64,000 nt of DNA from Pseudomonadota bacterium (GTDB lineage: Bacteria; Pseudomonadota; Gammaproteobacteria; Burkholderiales; Burkholderiaceae_D), in contig JAFAGG010000103.1 in NCBI GenBank assembly GCA_023422955.1, positions 1 through 64,000 on the forward strand, written 5' to 3'. The notes under the pieces are model-generated. The model saw nothing but the letters and a program-made list of their open reading frames with translations, had not been told where the DNA came from and did no database searches. Positions 1 through 9,873 of this stretch are shown one piece after another. Numbering within the stretch: position 1 is the first letter of the stretch; each line of letters opens with the position of its first letter. A program made the translations under genes and the position numbers.

Positions 1-269
1 CGGCGCGTGCGGTGGCGGTGGATCTGCTGGGCACGCTGCAAGCGGCCTGCGGTGGTGATCTGAACCGCGTCAAGCGCATCGTCAAAGTAATGAGCCTGGT
101 GAACTCCACCCCAGGCTTTACCGAGCAGCACCTGGTCACCAATGGCGCTTCGGATCTGCTGGGCGAAGTATTCGGCGAACGCGGCCGCCATGCGCGCTCG
201 GCATTCGGCGTTGCGCAGATTCCGCTGGGCGCCTGCGTGGAAATCGAACTGATTGCCGAAGTGGCCTGA
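1..269 (+). CDS. RidA/YjgF-family protein, C-terminal part (5' end outside window)
   Basis: Open from the window edge (reading frame begins at base 3) to the TGA at 267-269. The visible 88 or so residues match the C-terminal half of the RidA/YjgF/UK114 family. The signature runs through RVKRIVKVMSLVNSTPGF, the NGASDLLGEVFGERGRHAR segment and the ending GACVEIELIAEVA, which includes the family's conserved Arg and Glu. RidA proteins hydrolyse reactive enamine/imine intermediates made by PLP enzymes, and a PLP aminotransferase follows 117 bases downstream on the same strand, which fits such a role. The longer betaproteobacterial subgroup of about 150 residues is the best fit. Substrate is unknown. 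Confidence 0.85.
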   Translation, partial: ARAVAVDLLGTLQAACGGDLNRVKRIVKVMSLVNSTPGFTEQHLVTNGASDLLGEVFGERGRHARSAFGVAQIPLGACVEIELIAEVA

Positions 270-271
270 CC

Positions 272-307
272 GATTCCCGAACGGATTCCCTGAAGGATTC
301 CTGAGGG
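272..307. repeat. Degenerate 12-bp direct repeat just after a stop codon
   Basis: Three imperfect units beginning GATTCC (272-283, 284-295, 296-307) follow the stop codon of the RidA-family gene directly. Similar short repeats sit at the ends of other genes in this window (19231-19293 and 58767-58805), so this looks like local slippage. No function is visible. Confidence 0.5.
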
Positions 308-385
308 ATTTCGGAACAAGATTTAATCCTGCATGACAGCCGGCCGCAGACAAGGCCACTGTCACTGCACAACTGATGAGACGAT

Positions 386-1579
386 ATGAAGCAAGACGAC
401 TTCGGGGCCATGGCCTGGAATTTTTCGCAGCGTGCCCGCCAATTAAAGAGTTCGGCGATTCGCGACATACTCAAGGTCACGATGCGGCCCGAGGTCATTT
501 CCTTCGCAGGCGGCTTGCCTTCCGCGGAAACCTTCCCGGTCGAGCGCGTCAATGCCGCCTACGATGCGGTGTTGTCCCGCAACGGCAAGGCCGCATTGCA
601 ATACGGTCCCACCGATGGTTACGCGCCTTTGCGCGAATGGATCGCCAATTCGCTTTCCACCTCCGAATCCACCATCTCGCCGGACCAGATCATGATGTTG
701 TCCGGTTCCCAGCAGGGCCTGGATTTGCTGGGCAAGGTACTGGTCGATGCGGGCAGCAAGGTACTGGTTGAAACACCGACTTACCTGGGAGCGCTGCAAG
801 CCTTCTCGGTATATGAGCCGGAATTCTGTTCTGTCGCCACCGATGACAAGGGCATCATCCCTGAAGCGGTGGAGCAGGTAAGCAAGGATGCACGCTTGCT
901 GTACACCTTGCCGAATTTTCAGAATCCGACCGGCCTTTCACTATCGACCGAGCGTCGTCGTGCGCTGGTAGAAGCCTGTGGCCGCCTGGGCGTGCCGCTG
1001 ATCGAAGACGATCCCTATGGCGCACTCAGCTATAAGGGCACTTCAGCGCCGCGCCTGCTGAACATGAATCCGGATGGCGTGGCCTATCTCGGTTCCTTCT
1101 CCAAGGTGCTCACGCCCGGCATACGCCTGGGTTACGTGGTCGCTCCGCGTGTACTGATTGCTAAGCTCGAACAAGCCAAGCAGGCAACCGACCTGCATAC
1201 CGCCACGGTAACGCAGATGGTGGTGCATGAAGTGATCAAGGACGGTTTCCTCGATCAGCACATTCCTTCCATTCGTACTTTATATGCGGCACAGTGCCAG
1301 GCCATGCTGGATGCACTGCAGCAGCACTTCCCGCAAGGCGTGACATGGACGCGCCCCGAAGGCGGCATGTTCATCTGGATTACCTTGCCGGAACACATCG
1401 ACAGCACCGCCTTGCTGGAAGATGCGATCAAGGAAAACATCGCCTTTGTTCCGGGCGCACCGTTCTATGCGAACGAACCGCGCCACAATACGATGCGCCT
1501 GAGCTTCGTGACCGTGCCGCCTGAAAAAATCAGGGATGGCGTGGCACGCCTCGGCCGCCTGATTGCTGCGAGGATGTAA
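386..1579 (+). CDS. PLP-dependent aminotransferase, class I/II (LysN / 2-aminoadipate type)
   Basis: A 397-residue fold-type I aminotransferase. Visible motifs are the glycine-rich cofactor segment [12 protein letters not shown] (about 106-117), NPTG (180-183), EDDPYG (207-212) and the Schiff-base lysine in SFSK at Lys240. The order and the lack of an N-terminal GntR helix-turn-helix place it with stand-alone enzymes related to MocR aminotransferase domains, such as 2-aminoadipate or aromatic aminotransferases, acting in the cytoplasm. The natural substrate cannot be read from sequence. The ATG at 386 is used; an internal ATG at 410 is possible. It lies downstream of the RidA-family gene and upstream of a YaiI-family gene, all on the plus strand. 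Confidence 0.85.
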   Translation: MKQDDFGAMAWNFSQRARQLKSSAIRDILKVTMRPEVISFAGGLPSAETFPVERVNAAYDAVLSRNGKAALQYGPTDGYAPLREWIANSLSTSESTISPDQIMMLSGSQQGLDLLGKVLVDAGSKVLVETPTYLGALQAFSVYEPEFCSVATDDKGIIPEAVEQVSKDARLLYTLPNFQNPTGLSLSTERRRALVEACGRLGVPLIEDDPYGALSYKGTSAPRLLNMNPDGVAYLGSFSKVLTPGIRLGYVVAPRVLIAKLEQAKQATDLHTATVTQMVVHEVIKDGFLDQHIPSIRTLYAAQCQAMLDALQQHFPQGVTWTRPEGGMFIWITLPEHIDSTALLEDAIKENIAFVPGAPFYANEPRHNTMRLSFVTVPPEKIRDGVARLGRLIAARM

Positions 1580-1623
1580 TCGAAGTCGCCAACGACCAGC
1601 CTTCAGCGGGACAAGCTTCAGGC

Positions 1624-2088
1624 ATGCACATCTGGGTGGATGCCGATGCCTGTCCCGCCGTCATCAAGGAAATCCTGTTCCGGGTGGCGGAACGCCTGCA
1701 ACTTAACGTCACCCTGATCGCCAATCAACTGATCCGCGTTCCCGGATCACGTTTCATCAAGTCCCTTCAGGTGCCTGCCGGCGCAGATGTCGCCGATGCG
1801 GAAATCGTCGCGCGCCTGTCAGCGGGCGATATTGTCGTGACCGGCGACATTCCGCTGGCGGCCCTGGTACTGGAAAAGGGCGGGCTGCCGCTCAATCCGC
1901 GCGGCGAGTGGTACACCAAGGATACGATTGCGCAGCAACTGTCGATGCGGGCTTTCATGGAAGAGCTGCGCAGCAGCGGTGTCGATACCGGTGGTCCTGC
2001 AGCATTCAGTCAGGCTGATCGTCAGCGATTCGCTAATGCACTCGACCGGGAACTCGCGCGGCATAACAGTCGCACAGGCCCCCGCTGA
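1624..2088 (+). CDS. YaiI/YqxD family protein (UPF0178, DUF188)
   Basis: A complete 154-residue protein. The N-terminus [18 protein letters not shown] carries the family's acidic DADACP signature. Later family segments are [13 protein letters not shown], the [12 protein letters not shown] block and NPRGEWYT. The fold is PIN-like, with clustered aspartates that suggest a nucleic acid-related or metal-dependent activity, but no biochemical role is established to my knowledge. The ATG follows the aminotransferase stop by 44 bases on the same strand, so cotranscription is plausible. Length is normal for the family (about 150). Confidence 0.88.
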   Translation: MHIWVDADACPAVIKEILFRVAERLQLNVTLIANQLIRVPGSRFIKSLQVPAGADVADAEIVARLSAGDIVVTGDIPLAALVLEKGGLPLNPRGEWYTKDTIAQQLSMRAFMEELRSSGVDTGGPAAFSQADRQRFANALDRELARHNSRTGPR

Positions 2089-2235
2089 GCGTTGTCACTC
2101 CACATCCACGCAGCGTGCAGGATCTCCCCAAGTTTGCATAAAATGAGATAACTATCGACTAACGCAAACTGCGAGCGGAAACATCATTGGGCAGATCAAT
2201 GCGTGAGCGGTATGGGGAGGGGAGGCACGCGGACC

Positions 2236-2373
2236 ATGCTGATTGCGGTCACCGGTTATGGACAGGAGCATGACCGGGCTGAGTCGCTGGCCGCAGGAGT
2301 CAGTCACCATTTCGCAAAGCCGGTCGATAGGGAGAGGCTGACGGCATTGCTGGCAGGCGCCAGGAAAATTTAA
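2236..2373 (+). pseudogene. Remnant of a response-regulator receiver domain (C-terminal third)
   Basis: The 45 codons from 2236 to the TAA at 2371-2373 read LIAVTGYGQEHDRAESLAAG followed by VSHHFAKPVDRERLTALL. This is the end of a CheY-like receiver domain of the kind fused to hybrid histidine kinases: the conserved Thr in TG, then the Lys-Pro of AKPVD. The upstream frame (from about 2160) stays open but shows no receiver homology, and the phospho-acceptor Asp region is missing. I read it as a decayed end of a larger lost gene. The rest of the 2089-2580 interval holds only the terminator at 2512-2544. Confidence 0.7.
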
Positions 2374-2511
2374 TGTTTGTATGAAAGCTGCCTGGAAGAG
2401 TTTTTCCGGATGGGCCGCATATGTTCATCACGTGCTTTTCGGCATGTGCCTATTGACACCGGTCTTCCATGCCTGCTTCTCAAGCTATCCAGCAGCGGTG
2501 CATGAGGCTGT

Positions 2512-2544
2512 AAAAGACAAGCCGGCAGTGCCGGCTTGTCTTTT
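2512..2544 (-). terminator. Intrinsic terminator of parC (bidirectional shape)
   Basis: A near-perfect inverted repeat AAAAGACAAGCCGG / CCGGCTTGTCTTTT around a 5-base loop lies 37 bases beyond the parC stop on the minus strand. A/T runs on both sides would allow it to act in either direction. Confidence 0.85.
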
Positions 2545-2580
2545 CTCAGTATTTACTCGCTACTTTTCAGTCGATAGGGC

Positions 2581-4893
2581 TTACTTGATCGGCGCCAGCG
2601 CACTGGGCTTGATCTTGGATTCCAGTGCCTTGCCCTTGCGAGCGCGCTTGGCGATGTGGGCTTTTACATCCGCTGTCGTCATGCGCAATTCCTGGGGCTT
2701 GCTGCCGCGACCCATGCCCAGCACGATCACGCCGCGCTGGTTGATGGACTGTGCTGCAACCAGCTTCTCATTCTTTTCCAGTTCCATCAGGATCACGCCG
2801 CGCCCGCCGCCGGACAACTGCTTGATTTCATCGAAGCCGAATACCAGCAGGCGGCCTTTTTCAGAGACGCAGGCAATCGCGCTGTGATCGCTCTCGACCT
2901 TCGCCGGCGCAATCGGTTCGTCGCTTCCGTCCACTGTGATGAAAGACTTGCCGCCGCGCGTGCGGCTGACCATGTCGCCGACCTTGGCAATGAAGCCGTA
3001 GCCGGCGGTGGATGCCAGCAGCAGTGTGGTGTCCGGTGTGCCGGCGAAGTAGTGCACGATGCGGCTGCCGGCAGCCAGTTCTATCAGCGTGGTGACCGGC
3101 ACGCCGTCGCCGCGTCCTCCCGGGAGTAAGGACACTGGCACCGAATACACGCGGCCGTTGGAACCCAGGGCCAGCAGCGTATCGATGGTGCGGCATTCGA
3201 AAGTGCCATACACGCTATCGCCCTGCTTGAAGGTGAATTGCGTCGCATCGTGGCCATGACCGGTGCGTGCGCGCACCCAGCCTTTCTGTGAAATCACGAC
3301 CGTCACCGGCTCGTCGATGATCTTCTGTTCGGCGACTGCCTTTTCCGCTTCCTGTATCAGCGTGCGGCGCGCATCGCCATATTGTTTCGCATCCGTTTCG
3401 ATTTCCTTGATGACCAGGCGCTTCATCGACGAAGGATTGTCAAGCAGGTCCTGCAGCGTTTCCTTTTCCTTGCGCAGTTCAGCCAGTTGCTGCTGGATCT
3501 TGATCGCTTCCAGGCGCGCCAACTGGCGCAGGCGGATTTCCAGGATGTCGTCGGCCTGGCGTTCCGACAGCTTGAAGGCTTGCATCAGCGCCGGTTTCGG
3601 TTCATCCGATTCGCGGATGATTTTGATGACCTTGTCGATATTGAGCAGCACCGCTTCGCGGCCTTCGAGGATGTGGATACGATCATCGACTTCCTGCAGG
3701 CGGAACTGGGTGCGGCGCGTGACGGTGGTAAAGCGGAACTCTATCCACTCGCGCAGGATATCGCCCAGGGGTTTCTGGCGCGGACGGCCGTCGATGCCTA
3801 TCATCACCAGGTTGAGCGCCGCGTTCGTTTCCAGCGACGTGTGCACCAGCAGCATGTTGGTGAATTCGGTCTGGTCGATATTCTTCGACTTCGGCTCGAA
3901 CACCAGTCGCACCGGCGCATCGCGACCGGATTCGTCGCGCACTGCATCGAGCTGACCCAGCAGCGTTTGCTTCAGCGACAACTGTTCCGGCGTCAGCGCC
4001 TTCTTGCCGAGCTTGACCTTGGGATTGGTCAGCTCTTCGATTTCTTCCAGTATCTTTTGCGAGGACGTGCCGGGCGGCAGTTCATTGATGACCAACTGCC
4101 ATTGCCCGCGTGCCAGGTCTTCGATCTGTCCGCGCGCGCGCACCTTCACCGAGCCGCGGCCGTTCTCGTACATTTCCGCAATCGTGGCAGGCGAGGTGAT
4201 GATCTGGCCGCCGCCCGGAAAATCCGGGCCGGGCACGATTTCCATCAGCTCCGCATGGGACAGCTTGGGATTGCGTATCAACGCCACGGCCGCCTTGGCG
4301 ACTTCGGTCAGGTTATGCGAAGGGATCTCGGTGGCGAGACCGACCGCGATGCCTGATGCGCCATTCAGCAGCACGAAGGGCAGGCGGCCCGGCAGCAGCC
4401 GGGGTTCTTCGCTCGAACCATCGTAGTTGGGCTGAAAGTCCACCGTGCCCATGTCGATTTCTTCGAGCAGCAGGCGCGAGATCGGCGTCAGGCGCGCTTC
4501 GGTGTAACGCATCGCGGCCGCGCCATCGCCGTCGCGCGAGCCGAAGTTGCCCTGGCCGTCGATCAGCGGATAACGCAGCGAGAAATCTTGCGCCATGCGT
4601 ACCAGCGCGTCGTACACCGACTGGTCGCCGTGCGGATGCAGCTTGCCCAGCACATCGCCAACCACGGCCGCCGATTTGCGCGGCTTGGCAGTGGATTGCA
4701 GGCCCAGCTCATGCATCGCATACAGGATGCGGCGCTGTACCGGTTTCTGGCCATCGGACACATCGGGTAGCGCGCGGCCCTTGACCACCGAGATCGCGTA
4801 ATCGAGATAGGCGCGCTCGGCAAAGGTCGCCAGTGTCAGGGAGTCGCCGTCGTCGGCCGGCGCTTCGTCAAACAGGTTTGCTTGTTCAGTCAT
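2581..4893 (-). CDS. parC: DNA topoisomerase IV subunit A
   Basis: A 770-residue type IIA topoisomerase A subunit. It decatenates daughter chromosomes and relaxes supercoils as an A2B2 complex with ParE. The N-terminal winged-helix domain has the quinolone-determining region [15 protein letters not shown] (about 83-97) and the catalytic tyrosine Tyr130 in [12 protein letters not shown] coiled tower with GRAEAV-type sequence follows, and then the C-terminal beta-pinwheel. The end of the protein is rich in Lys/Ala, and no GyrA-box of the gyrase type is obvious, which with the adjacent ParE favours ParC over GyrA. parE lies 26 bases upstream on the same strand, so the two are probably cotranscribed. 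Confidence 0.95.
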   Translation of the reverse strand: MTEQANLFDEAPADDGDSLTLATFAERAYLDYAISVVKGRALPDVSDGQKPVQRRILYAMHELGLQSTAKPRKSAAVVGDVLGKLHPHGDQSVYDALVRMAQDFSLRYPLIDGQGNFGSRDGDGAAAMRYTEARLTPISRLLLEEIDMGTVDFQPNYDGSSEEPRLLPGRLPFVLLNGASGIAVGLATEIPSHNLTEVAKAAVALIRNPKLSHAELMEIVPGPDFPGGGQIITSPATIAEMYENGRGSVKVRARGQIEDLARGQWQLVINELPPGTSSQKILEEIEELTNPKVKLGKKALTPEQLSLKQTLLGQLDAVRDESGRDAPVRLVFEPKSKNIDQTEFTNMLLVHTSLETNAALNLVMIGIDGRPRQKPLGDILREWIEFRFTTVTRRTQFRLQEVDDRIHILEGREAVLLNIDKVIKIIRESDEPKPALMQAFKLSERQADDILEIRLRQLARLEAIKIQQQLAELRKEKETLQDLLDNPSSMKRLVIKEIETDAKQYGDARRTLIQEAEKAVAEQKIIDEPVTVVISQKGWVRARTGHGHDATQFTFKQGDSVYGTFECRTIDTLLALGSNGRVYSVPVSLLPGGRGDGVPVTTLIELAAGSRIVHYFAGTPDTTLLLASTAGYGFIAKVGDMVSRTRGGKSFITVDGSDEPIAPAKVESDHSAIACVSEKGRLLVFGFDEIKQLSGGGRGVILMELEKNEKLVAAQSINQRGVIVLGMGRGSKPQELRMTTADVKAHIAKRARKGKALESKIKPSALAPIK

Positions 4894-4919
4894 CGTGTTC
4901 GTGTCTCTTTAGATACCGC

Positions 4920-6920
4920 TCAGATGTCAGCCTCGGCTTCATTGCCGTGCTCTTCCAGCCAGGCGCGGCGCGCAGCCGCTTCGCCTTTGCCCATCAGCAT
5001 GTTCATGCGCGTTTCCGAAGCCAACTGGTCATACGCGCCTAGCGCCACCGGCAGCAGGCGGCGCGTATCGGGATTCATCGTGGTTTCCCACAACTGTTCG
5101 GCATTCATTTCACCCAGGCCCTTGAAGCGCGAAATGGTCCACGCGCTTTCCTTCACGCCATCCTTCAGCAGCTTGTCTTCTATCGCTTCCAGTTCGCCGT
5201 CGTCCAGCGCATACAGCTTCTGCGCCGGCTTCTTGCCGCGTGCCGGCGCATCGATGCGATACAGCGGCGGACGTGCGATCCATACATGGCCTGTTTCAAT
5301 CAGCTTGGGGAAGTGGCGGAAGAACAGCGTCAGCAGCAATACCTGAATATGCGAGCCATCCACGTCGGCGTCGGCCAGGATGCAGATCTTGCCGTAACGC
5401 AGGCCGGATAGGTCGGGGCTGTCATTCTTGCCGTGCGGGTCCACGCCGATTGCTACGGCAATGTCATGGATTTCATTGTTCGCATACAGGCGGTCGCGCT
5501 CGGTTTCCCAGGAATTGAGTACCTTGCCGCGCAAGGGCAGAATCGCCTGGAATTCCTTGTTGCGGCCCATCTTGGCCGAGCCGCCGGCCGAGTCGCCTTC
5601 GACCAGGAACAGTTCATTGCGGCTGATGTCGGTGGATTCGCAATCAGTCAGCTTGCCGGGCAAGACGGCCACGCCGGAAGATTTTTTCTTTTCTATTTTT
5701 TGCGCGGAACGCAGCCGGCTCTGCGCTTGCTTGATCACCAGTTCGGCCAGCTTCTTGCCGTAATCCACGTGATGGTTCAGCCACAGCTCCAGCGCGCCGC
5801 GCGCAAAGCCGGCCACCAGGCGTACCGCGTCGCGCGAATTCAGGCGCTCCTTGATCTGTCCCTGGAATTGCGGATCGAGCACCTTGGCCGACAGCACAAA
5901 CGATGCGCGCGCGAACACGTCTTCCGGCAACAGCTTGACGCCCTTGGGCAAGAGCGCATGCATTTCCACGAAGCTCTTGACCGCGTTGAACAGGCCTTCG
6001 CGCAAGCCCGATTCGTGCGTGCCGCCGGCGGGCGTGGGAATCAGGTTCACATACGATTCGCGAACCACCCCGCCTTCATCGTTCCAGGCCACGACCCAGG
6101 CCGCGCCTTCGCCTTCGGCGAAACCGTCGTTATCGGCATTCGCATACTGCTCGCCTTCGAATAGCGGGATCAGCAGTTCGCCGTTGCCGCCTTGCGCCAG
6201 CGCTTCGGTCAGATAGCCGCGCAGGCCTTGCTCATATTGCCAGGTCTGCGTTTCGCCGGATTTTGCGTTGGTGAACGTGACTTTCACGCCCGGCAGCAGC
6301 ACCGCCTTGGAGCGCAGCAGTCGCTGCAAATCACCCAGCGGAATAGTGGGCGAATCGAAATATTTAGCATCGGGCCAGACCGTGACGCGGGTGCCGGATT
6401 TCTTGTCATCCTTGCCCGCAGGACGTGACTTCAGCTGGGAGATCACGTCGCCATTGGCGAACACGATGTCATGCACGCCGTTGCCTTTTTCATCCCTACG
6501 CCACACCGTAATTTCCAGGCGTGTAGCCAGCGCATTGGTGACCGACACGCCCACGCCGTGCAGACCGCCCGAGAAGGCATAGGCGCCGCCGCTGCCCTTG
6601 TCGAACTTGCCGCCGGCATGCAATCGCGTGAAGACGATTTCCACCGTGGAGATTTTTTCTTCCGGATGCATGCCGACCGGGATGCCGCGGCCGTCGTCTT
6701 CCACGCTGACGCTGCCGTCGCTGTTGAGGGTGACGAAGATGTTTTTGCCATATCCGCCCAGCGCTTCATCGGAGGCGTTGTCGATCACTTCCTGGATGAT
6801 GTGCAGCGGATTTTCGGTGCGGGTGTACATGCCAGGCCTTTGCTTGACCGGTTCCAGGCCTTTCAGGACGCGGATGGACTTTTCGCTGTAATCGGAAGGG
6901 GAGGTCTTTTTAGTGGCCAT
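4920..6920 (-). CDS. parE: DNA topoisomerase IV subunit B
   Basis: A 666-residue ATPase subunit of topoisomerase IV. The GHKL domain shows EVIDNASDEALGGYG and DDGRGIPVGMHPEEK (N and G1 boxes) plus GLHGVGVSVTNALA (G2 box). The transducer domain follows. The TOPRIM domain is marked by LVEGDSAGGSAKMGRNKE and DADVDGSHI, which supply the Mg-binding Glu and Asp residues. The ending with EEHGNEAEADI is typical of the B subunit. The length (ParE about 630-670, against about 800 or more for gyrase B) and the neighbouring parC identify it. It is the first gene of a parE-parC unit read on the minus strand. Confidence 0.95.
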   Translation of the reverse strand: MATKKTSPSDYSEKSIRVLKGLEPVKQRPGMYTRTENPLHIIQEVIDNASDEALGGYGKNIFVTLNSDGSVSVEDDGRGIPVGMHPEEKISTVEIVFTRLHAGGKFDKGSGGAYAFSGGLHGVGVSVTNALATRLEITVWRRDEKGNGVHDIVFANGDVISQLKSRPAGKDDKKSGTRVTVWPDAKYFDSPTIPLGDLQRLLRSKAVLLPGVKVTFTNAKSGETQTWQYEQGLRGYLTEALAQGGNGELLIPLFEGEQYANADNDGFAEGEGAAWVVAWNDEGGVVRESYVNLIPTPAGGTHESGLREGLFNAVKSFVEMHALLPKGVKLLPEDVFARASFVLSAKVLDPQFQGQIKERLNSRDAVRLVAGFARGALELWLNHHVDYGKKLAELVIKQAQSRLRSAQKIEKKKSSGVAVLPGKLTDCESTDISRNELFLVEGDSAGGSAKMGRNKEFQAILPLRGKVLNSWETERDRLYANNEIHDIAVAIGVDPHGKNDSPDLSGLRYGKICILADADVDGSHIQVLLLTLFFRHFPKLIETGHVWIARPPLYRIDAPARGKKPAQKLYALDDGELEAIEDKLLKDGVKESAWTISRFKGLGEMNAEQLWETTMNPDTRRLLPVALGAYDQLASETRMNMLMGKGEAAARRAWLEEHGNEAEADI

Positions 6921-7173
6921 TCAATTGAAATGTCAGATGAAACATGAAACGCCGGGGAAGGCGTTTGAGGGGCGATGTAATAAGTGCCTGCATTCTAATG
7001 AAAATCCATTTTACTGGCGAACGAGGCAGGAAGAGATAACAACACTTCTGGTAGGCCGTTGGCTGGAAAGGCGCATCAGGACTGGCTTTTGCTACTGTAA
7101 GAAAACTTTGGCACTGTGGATGTGTACAGTACTCCTGCGCTTTGCCATTGTCAAGAAGGTGCCTGCAGGACGC

Positions 7174-8343
7174 CTATTTGCCGAGCGTTTGCATCGCCCG
7201 TTCCAGTCCTTCCAGCGTCAGCGGATACATGCGGTCGTGCACCAGCTGGCGGATGATCGCGATCGATTGACGATACGGCCACATGCGCTCGGGCGAAGGA
7301 TTGAGCCAGACATGACTCGGGAAATGATCGGTGAAGCGCCTCAGCCAGTCGGCGCCCGGCTCATCGTTGATATATTCGGAAGCGCCGCCCACATGCAGGA
7401 TTTCGTAAGGGCTCATGGTCGCATCGCCGACGAAGATCAGCTTGGTGTCGGGCGGATAAGTGCGCAGCACATCCCAGGTCATGAAGCGTTCGTCCTGGCG
7501 GCGCAGGTTGTTCTTCCACAGGTAGTCGTACACGCAATTGTGGAAGTAATAAAACTGCATGTTCTTGAATTCGGTGCGCGCCGCCGAAAACAGTTCTTCC
7601 ACGCGCCCCACGTGCTCATCCATGGTGCCGCCTACGTCGAGCAGCATCAGCACCTTGATCTGGTTCTTGCGCTCGGGCTGCATGCGGATATCGAGGTAAC
7701 CGGCGTTGTCCGCGGTCGCGCGTATGGTGTCGTCCAGCGCCAGTTCGTCCGCATGGCCTGCACGCGCGAACTTGCGCAGGCGGCGCAGCGCGACTTTCAG
7801 GTTGCGCGTGCCCAGTTCGCGCTCGGCATCGTAATCCTTGAATGCGCGCTGATCCCAGACCTTGACCGCAGAACGGTTGCGGCTCTCGCCGCCTATGCGT
7901 ATGCCTTGCGGGTTGTAGCCGCTGTTACCGAAAGGGGAAGTGCCGCCGGTGCCTATCCACTTGTTGCCGCCCTCGTGCCTTTCCTTTTGCTCTTCCAGCA
8001 ATTGCTGCAGGCGTTCCATCAACTGATCGAAACCCAGCGTTTGCGCCAGCGCTTTCTGTTCAGCCGACAATTCCTTTTCCAGTTGTTTGCGCAGCCACTC
8101 CAGCGGAATTTCCGGATTTTTTTCGAAGATCGTGTCCACGCCCTTGAAGTAATGCGCGAACGCCTGGTCGAACTTGTCGAAGTGGGATTCATCCTTGACC
8201 AGCGTGGCGCGGGCCAGGAAATAGAATTCATCCAGCGAAGGATCGATCACATTCTTTTCCAGCGCTTCCAAGAGCACCAGGAATTCCTTGATTGAGACAG
8301 GAATCCGGGCTTGTTTCAGCGTGAAGAAGAAATCGATCAGCAT
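7174..8343 (-). CDS. VWA domain protein, CoxE-like (partner of MoxR ATPase)
   Basis: A 389-residue protein of the CoxE/YehP-type von Willebrand factor A group. It has a helical N-terminal half with a charged, probably coiled segment (about 110-145, ERLQQLLEEQKERHEGG). A C-terminal VWA domain starts near KNQIKVLMLLDVGGTMDEH. The metal site there reads D-V-G-G-T instead of the canonical D-x-S-x-S, so Mg binding may be altered. The MoxR-type AAA gene lies 21 bases upstream on the same strand. Such pairs act as ATP-driven chaperones that insert metals into or mature specific enzymes. The client here is not evident from the neighbours. Confidence 0.8.
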   Translation of the reverse strand: MLIDFFFTLKQARIPVSIKEFLVLLEALEKNVIDPSLDEFYFLARATLVKDESHFDKFDQAFAHYFKGVDTIFEKNPEIPLEWLRKQLEKELSAEQKALAQTLGFDQLMERLQQLLEEQKERHEGGNKWIGTGGTSPFGNSGYNPQGIRIGGESRNRSAVKVWDQRAFKDYDAERELGTRNLKVALRRLRKFARAGHADELALDDTIRATADNAGYLDIRMQPERKNQIKVLMLLDVGGTMDEHVGRVEELFSAARTEFKNMQFYYFHNCVYDYLWKNNLRRQDERFMTWDVLRTYPPDTKLIFVGDATMSPYEILHVGGASEYINDEPGADWLRRFTDHFPSHVWLNPSPERMWPYRQSIAIIRQLVHDRMYPLTLEGLERAMQTLGK

Positions 8344-8364
8344 GGGCGGCGGGCGAAAGGCGGC

Positions 8365-9225
8365 TTAGCGGCGCGACATGGCCAGCAGGCGCTCGAACAA
8401 ATGCACATCCTGCTCATTCTTCAGCAGCGCACCATGCATGAGCGGCAGCGCTGCCTTGTTGTCCTGGCTGTGCAGGGCATCGGCCGGAATGTCTTCTGCC
8501 AGTAGCAGCTTGAGCCAGTCCAGCAATTCGGACGTGGACGGCTTTTTCTTCAGGCCCGGCGCATCGCGCAGTTGATAGAAAGTGTGCAGGGCACGCGCCA
8601 GCAAATCCTGCTTGAGGTGAGGGAAGTGGACATTGACGATGTCCTGCATGGTTTCCTTGTCCGGGAACTGTATGTAATGGAAGAAGCAGCGGCGCAGGAA
8701 GGCGTCCGGCAATTCCTTTTCATTGTTGGACGTGATGATCACCAGCGGGCGATGCTTGGCCTTTATCAGTTCGCGGGTTTCATAGACATAAAACTCCATG
8801 CGGTCGATTTCGCGCAGCAAGTCGTTGGGAAACTCTATGTCGGCCTTGTCGATTTCATCGATCAGCAGCACCACCGGTTCGTCGGCGGTAAACGCCTGCC
8901 ACAGCACGCCCTTGACGATGTAGTTGTGAATGTCCTTGACCCGCTCCGAACCTTCGATATCTGCTAGTTGAGAGTCGCGCAGGCGCGATACCGCATCGTA
9001 TTCATACAGGCCTTGCTGCGCCTTGGTGGTGGACTTGATGTGCCATTGCAACAGCGGCATGCCGAGTGCGGCGGCCACTTCCTCGGCCAGCATGGTCTTG
9101 CCGGTGCCGGGCTCGCCCTTGATCAGCAGCGGACGCTGTAGGGTCAGCGCCGCATTGACGGCCAGCTTAAGGTCGTCGGTCGCCACATAGCTGGCGGAAC
9201 CGGTGAAGCGGGAGGAAGTCTGCAT
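8365..9225 (-). CDS. MoxR-family AAA+ ATPase
   Basis: A 286-residue AAA+ protein. Walker A is GEPGTGKTML, Walker B is VVLLIDEIDKAD, and sensor 1 is in PLVIITSNNEKELPDAFLRRC. The start is taken at the ATG of MQTSSRFTGSASYVATDD, because the family begins there; the open frame extends a further 29 codons upstream without homology. It is the first gene of a two-gene unit with the VWA protein. MoxR ATPases work as hexameric chaperones with VWA partners in assembling or activating specific complexes. No substrate operon is adjacent. Confidence 0.87.
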   Translation of the reverse strand: MQTSSRFTGSASYVATDDLKLAVNAALTLQRPLLIKGEPGTGKTMLAEEVAAALGMPLLQWHIKSTTKAQQGLYEYDAVSRLRDSQLADIEGSERVKDIHNYIVKGVLWQAFTADEPVVLLIDEIDKADIEFPNDLLREIDRMEFYVYETRELIKAKHRPLVIITSNNEKELPDAFLRRCFFHYIQFPDKETMQDIVNVHFPHLKQDLLARALHTFYQLRDAPGLKKKPSTSELLDWLKLLLAEDIPADALHSQDNKAALPLMHGALLKNEQDVHLFERLLAMSRR

Positions 9226-9540
9226 GGTATGAAAACGGGATGAAAGACGAAAACAGGCGGCAGTATAAGCGAGAATGCCAAGCCTTATCGCGGGCGATTG
9301 CCGGAAGATCAAGGCGGCTTCGGCACAACGACAGCGCTTGCCGGCGAGCGTATCGTGTCATGAAGAGCGGGCTACTTCGTTTGCGAAAGAATATTGACAC
9401 GTAGACTAGCGCAACTTCTTCAAGTAGAATTAGCCAGTTTTTGTGCTACGGGGAAAGTATTCGGGGACGCCAGGATGGTGTTTCAAGATGCGAACCGTGT
9501 CAAAGCACTTCATCAGTTTCGCATTAACTATCCAGCTACC
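9226..9540. other. Gene-free interval between divergent moxR and cytochrome genes
   Basis: About 315 bases of divergent upstream sequence. A TTGACA at 9394-9399 faces the cytochrome genes, but no well-spaced -10 follows it: TAGAAT at 9425-9430 is 25 bases away. I see no conserved operator or coding sequence. Confidence 0.4.
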
Positions 9541-9861
9541 ATGAAAAAACTATTTGCACTTCTCGCGCTTGCGAGTGTTGCCAGTGTTTCCGGCGCACAG
9601 GAAATCAAGGGCGACGCACAGGCCGGCGAAAACAAGGTTGCGATGTGTATTGGTTGTCACGGCATCAAGGAATACAAGGCTGCTTTCCCGGAAGTCTATC
9701 GTGTTCCGAAAATCGGTGGTCAGCCTGCTCCTTATCTTGAAGCGGCGCTGAAGGCTTACCGCAAGGGTGATCGTGCCAATCCTTCCATGCGTGGCATCGC
9801 AATGAGCTTGTCCGACCAGGATATCGCTGACGTTGCTGCTTATTACGCTCAGCAGAAATAA
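9541..9861 (+). CDS. Periplasmic c-type cytochrome, class I (c553/c4-like)
   Basis: A 106-residue monoheme cytochrome c. The signal peptide is MKKLFALLALASVASVSGA, and the haem attachment motif is CIGCH. The likely distal Met ligand lies in NPSMRGIAMSLS, and the C-terminal helix DIADVAAYYAQQ is characteristic of class I. Translation is taken from the ATG at 9541, which gives the signal peptide directly; the frame is open further upstream. It should carry electrons in the periplasm between the bc1 complex or a dehydrogenase and a terminal oxidase. A second, similar cytochrome gene follows after 12 bases, so the two are probably cotranscribed. Confidence 0.9.
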   Translation: MKKLFALLALASVASVSGAQEIKGDAQAGENKVAMCIGCHGIKEYKAAFPEVYRVPKIGGQPAPYLEAALKAYRKGDRANPSMRGIAMSLSDQDIADVAAYYAQQK

Positions 9862-9873
9862 GGGGACAGCCTC

